Source of the DNA: Leifsonia sp. SCN 70-46
GTDB taxonomy: Bacteria; Actinomycetota; Actinomycetes; Actinomycetales; Microbacteriaceae
Direction: 5' to 3'
Length of the DNA: 64,000 bases
NCBI GenBank assembly: GCA_001725325.1
Contig: MEFY01000002.1
Location: forward strand, 1,863,559-1,927,558
Both the position numbers and the translations under genes were made by a program. This document shows, in pieces, positions 63,154-64,000 of this stretch (its first letter is position 1; each line of letters begins with the position of its first letter). Below the pieces are notes generated by a model that did not search any database, was not told the origin of the DNA, and saw nothing but the letters and a program-made list of their open reading frames with translations.

Positions 63154-64000
63154 CTAGTTGAGCCCGCGGCGGTCGAGCAGCGGCTGGATGTCCGCGTCGC
63201 GGCCGCGGAAGTCGCGGAACGCCTCGAGCGGGTCTTTCGACCCGCCCACGCCCAGCAGCCGCTGGCGGAACCGGTCGCCGTTCGCGCGCGTGAGCCCGCC
63301 GTTCTCCTTGAACCACTCGACGGTGTCGGCGTCGAGCACCTCGCTCCAGATGTAGGAGTAGTACCCCGCGTCGTACGCCGAGTTGGCGAACACGTGCTGG
63401 AAGTAGGTGCTCGAGTACCGGGTGGGCACCGCGGGGTTGTCGAGCCCCACGGCGGCGAGGGCGGCGACCTCGAAGCCGGGCACGTCCTCGAAGTCCGCGT
63501 CGGCGGGCAGCGTGTGCCACGCCTGGTCGAGCAGCGCGGCGGCGAGGTACTCGCTCGTCGCGAACCCCTCGTTGAACGCCGACGACGCCTGGATCTTGTC
63601 CACGAACTCCTGCGGCATGGGCTCGCCGGTCTTGTGGTGCACGGCGTAGTTCGCGAGCACCTCCGGCCACAGCATCCACATCTCGTTGACCTGGCTCGGG
63701 AACTCGACGAAGTCGCGGAACGTGTTGGTGCCCGCGAACTTCGGGTACTTCACGCGCGCGAAGAGGCCGTGCAGCGCGTGCCCGAACTCGTGGAAGAACG
63801 TGTTGACCTCGTCGTAGGTGAGCAGCGTGGGCTCGCCCGCCGCGGGCTTCGGCACGTTGAGGTTGTTGGTCACGACGACGGGATGCCCGAGCAGCTCCGA
63901 CTGCGAGATGAGCGAGTTCATCCACGCGCCGCCGCGCTTCGAGTCGCGCGTGTAGAGGTCGAGCGTGTAGAGGCCCACGGGGGAGCCGTCCTCGTTCGTG
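63154..64000 (-). CDS. dcp: M3-family metallopeptidase (peptidyl-dipeptidase Dcp type), 5' truncated
   Basis: 282 residues are visible; the gene runs off the right edge. The zinc site is FFHEFGHALHGLFARVKYPKFAGTNTFRDFVEFPSQVNEMW, with HEFGH and the downstream Glu. The C-terminal segment AVGLDNPAVPTRYSSTYFQHVFANSAYDAGYYSYIWSEVLDADTVEWFKENGGL carries the conserved Tyr/His substrate residues, and the protein ends DIQPLLDRRGLN. It cleaves dipeptides from peptide C-termini in the cytoplasm. The start lies outside the window. Confidence 0.92.
   Translation of the reverse strand, partial: TNEDGSPVGLYTLDLYTRDSKRGGAWMNSLISQSELLGHPVVVTNNLNVPKPAAGEPTLLTYDEVNTFFHEFGHALHGLFARVKYPKFAGTNTFRDFVEFPSQVNEMWMLWPEVLANYAVHHKTGEPMPQEFVDKIQASSAFNEGFATSEYLAAALLDQAWHTLPADADFEDVPGFEVAALAAVGLDNPAVPTRYSSTYFQHVFANSAYDAGYYSYIWSEVLDADTVEWFKENGGLTRANGDRFRQRLLGVGGSKDPLEAFRDFRGRDADIQPLLDRRGLN

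Overview
The window is about 70% GC with dense, short-spaced genes, frequent ATGA/GTGA overlaps and GTG starts. Gene content (a tig-clpP1-clpP2-clpX run, an SCO7613-like giant membrane protein, DUF2510, a deazaflavin-type oxidoreductase, an accA1/accD1-type acyl-CoA carboxylase, a group II truncated globin) points to a high-GC Gram-positive actinobacterium, most likely a member of the Microbacteriaceae. I see chromosomal housekeeping and catabolic DNA. There is no IS element, prophage, CRISPR array or rRNA.

Layout. 1-5.3 kb: the end of an EttA-type ABC-F protein, two acyl-CoA thioesterases, and a minus-strand run made of an FAD-binding dehydrogenase, a DDN-type oxidoreductase and a membrane protein. 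5.4-16 kb: a branched-chain (leucine-type) degradation locus. bkdA-bkdB-bkdC and a methyltransferase run rightwards. They meet a TetR gene, which diverges from accD1-accA1-fadE-maoC-citE across a region with two matching inverted repeats. The order resembles the Mycobacterium tuberculosis Rv2495c-Rv2506 region. 16-26 kb: an HxlR/NmrA-like pair, globin, MscS, PepN, two hypothetical proteins, then rpiB-nei-paiB-amidohydrolase. 26-35 kb: dps, a NarL-type two-component system, the SCO7613-like protein, several very small genes, an esterase and a divergent SDR. 35-44.4 kb: tRNA-Gly, a CASTOR/POLLUX-like channel, tRNA-Pro, trigger factor, clpP1P2, a copper-type YcnI/CopC group and clpX. 44.4-52.8 kb: a four-gene MacB/FtsX-type export system, a RidA-like protein and a nucleotidyltransferase. 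52.8-60.5 kb: a ROK-controlled sugar ABC importer with two probably cytoplasmic glycosidases (GH15 and GH31). 60.5-64 kb: a BenE transporter, an LLM oxidoreductase, a MarR regulator and a truncated M3 peptidase.

How the parts work together. The bkd complex would turn branched-chain keto-acids into acyl-CoAs. FadE, AccA1/D1, MaoC and CitE would carry the leucine branch to acetyl-CoA and acetoacetate. E3 (lpd) and a CoA transferase are not present here. The sugar cluster imports an oligosaccharide and hydrolyses it inside the cell; isomalto-oligosaccharide is my guess. Trigger factor, ClpP1P2 and ClpX form a protein folding and degradation block.

The most unusual non-coding signals are an 84-bp nested palindrome lying in frame inside the bkdC linker, a perfect 29-bp inverted repeat next to dps, the twin TetR-type operators, and a repeated TANNNT + 6-7 nt + start-codon arrangement that suggests many leaderless mRNAs. 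I could not run alignments or searches. Family names rest on motifs and general knowledge of the families.
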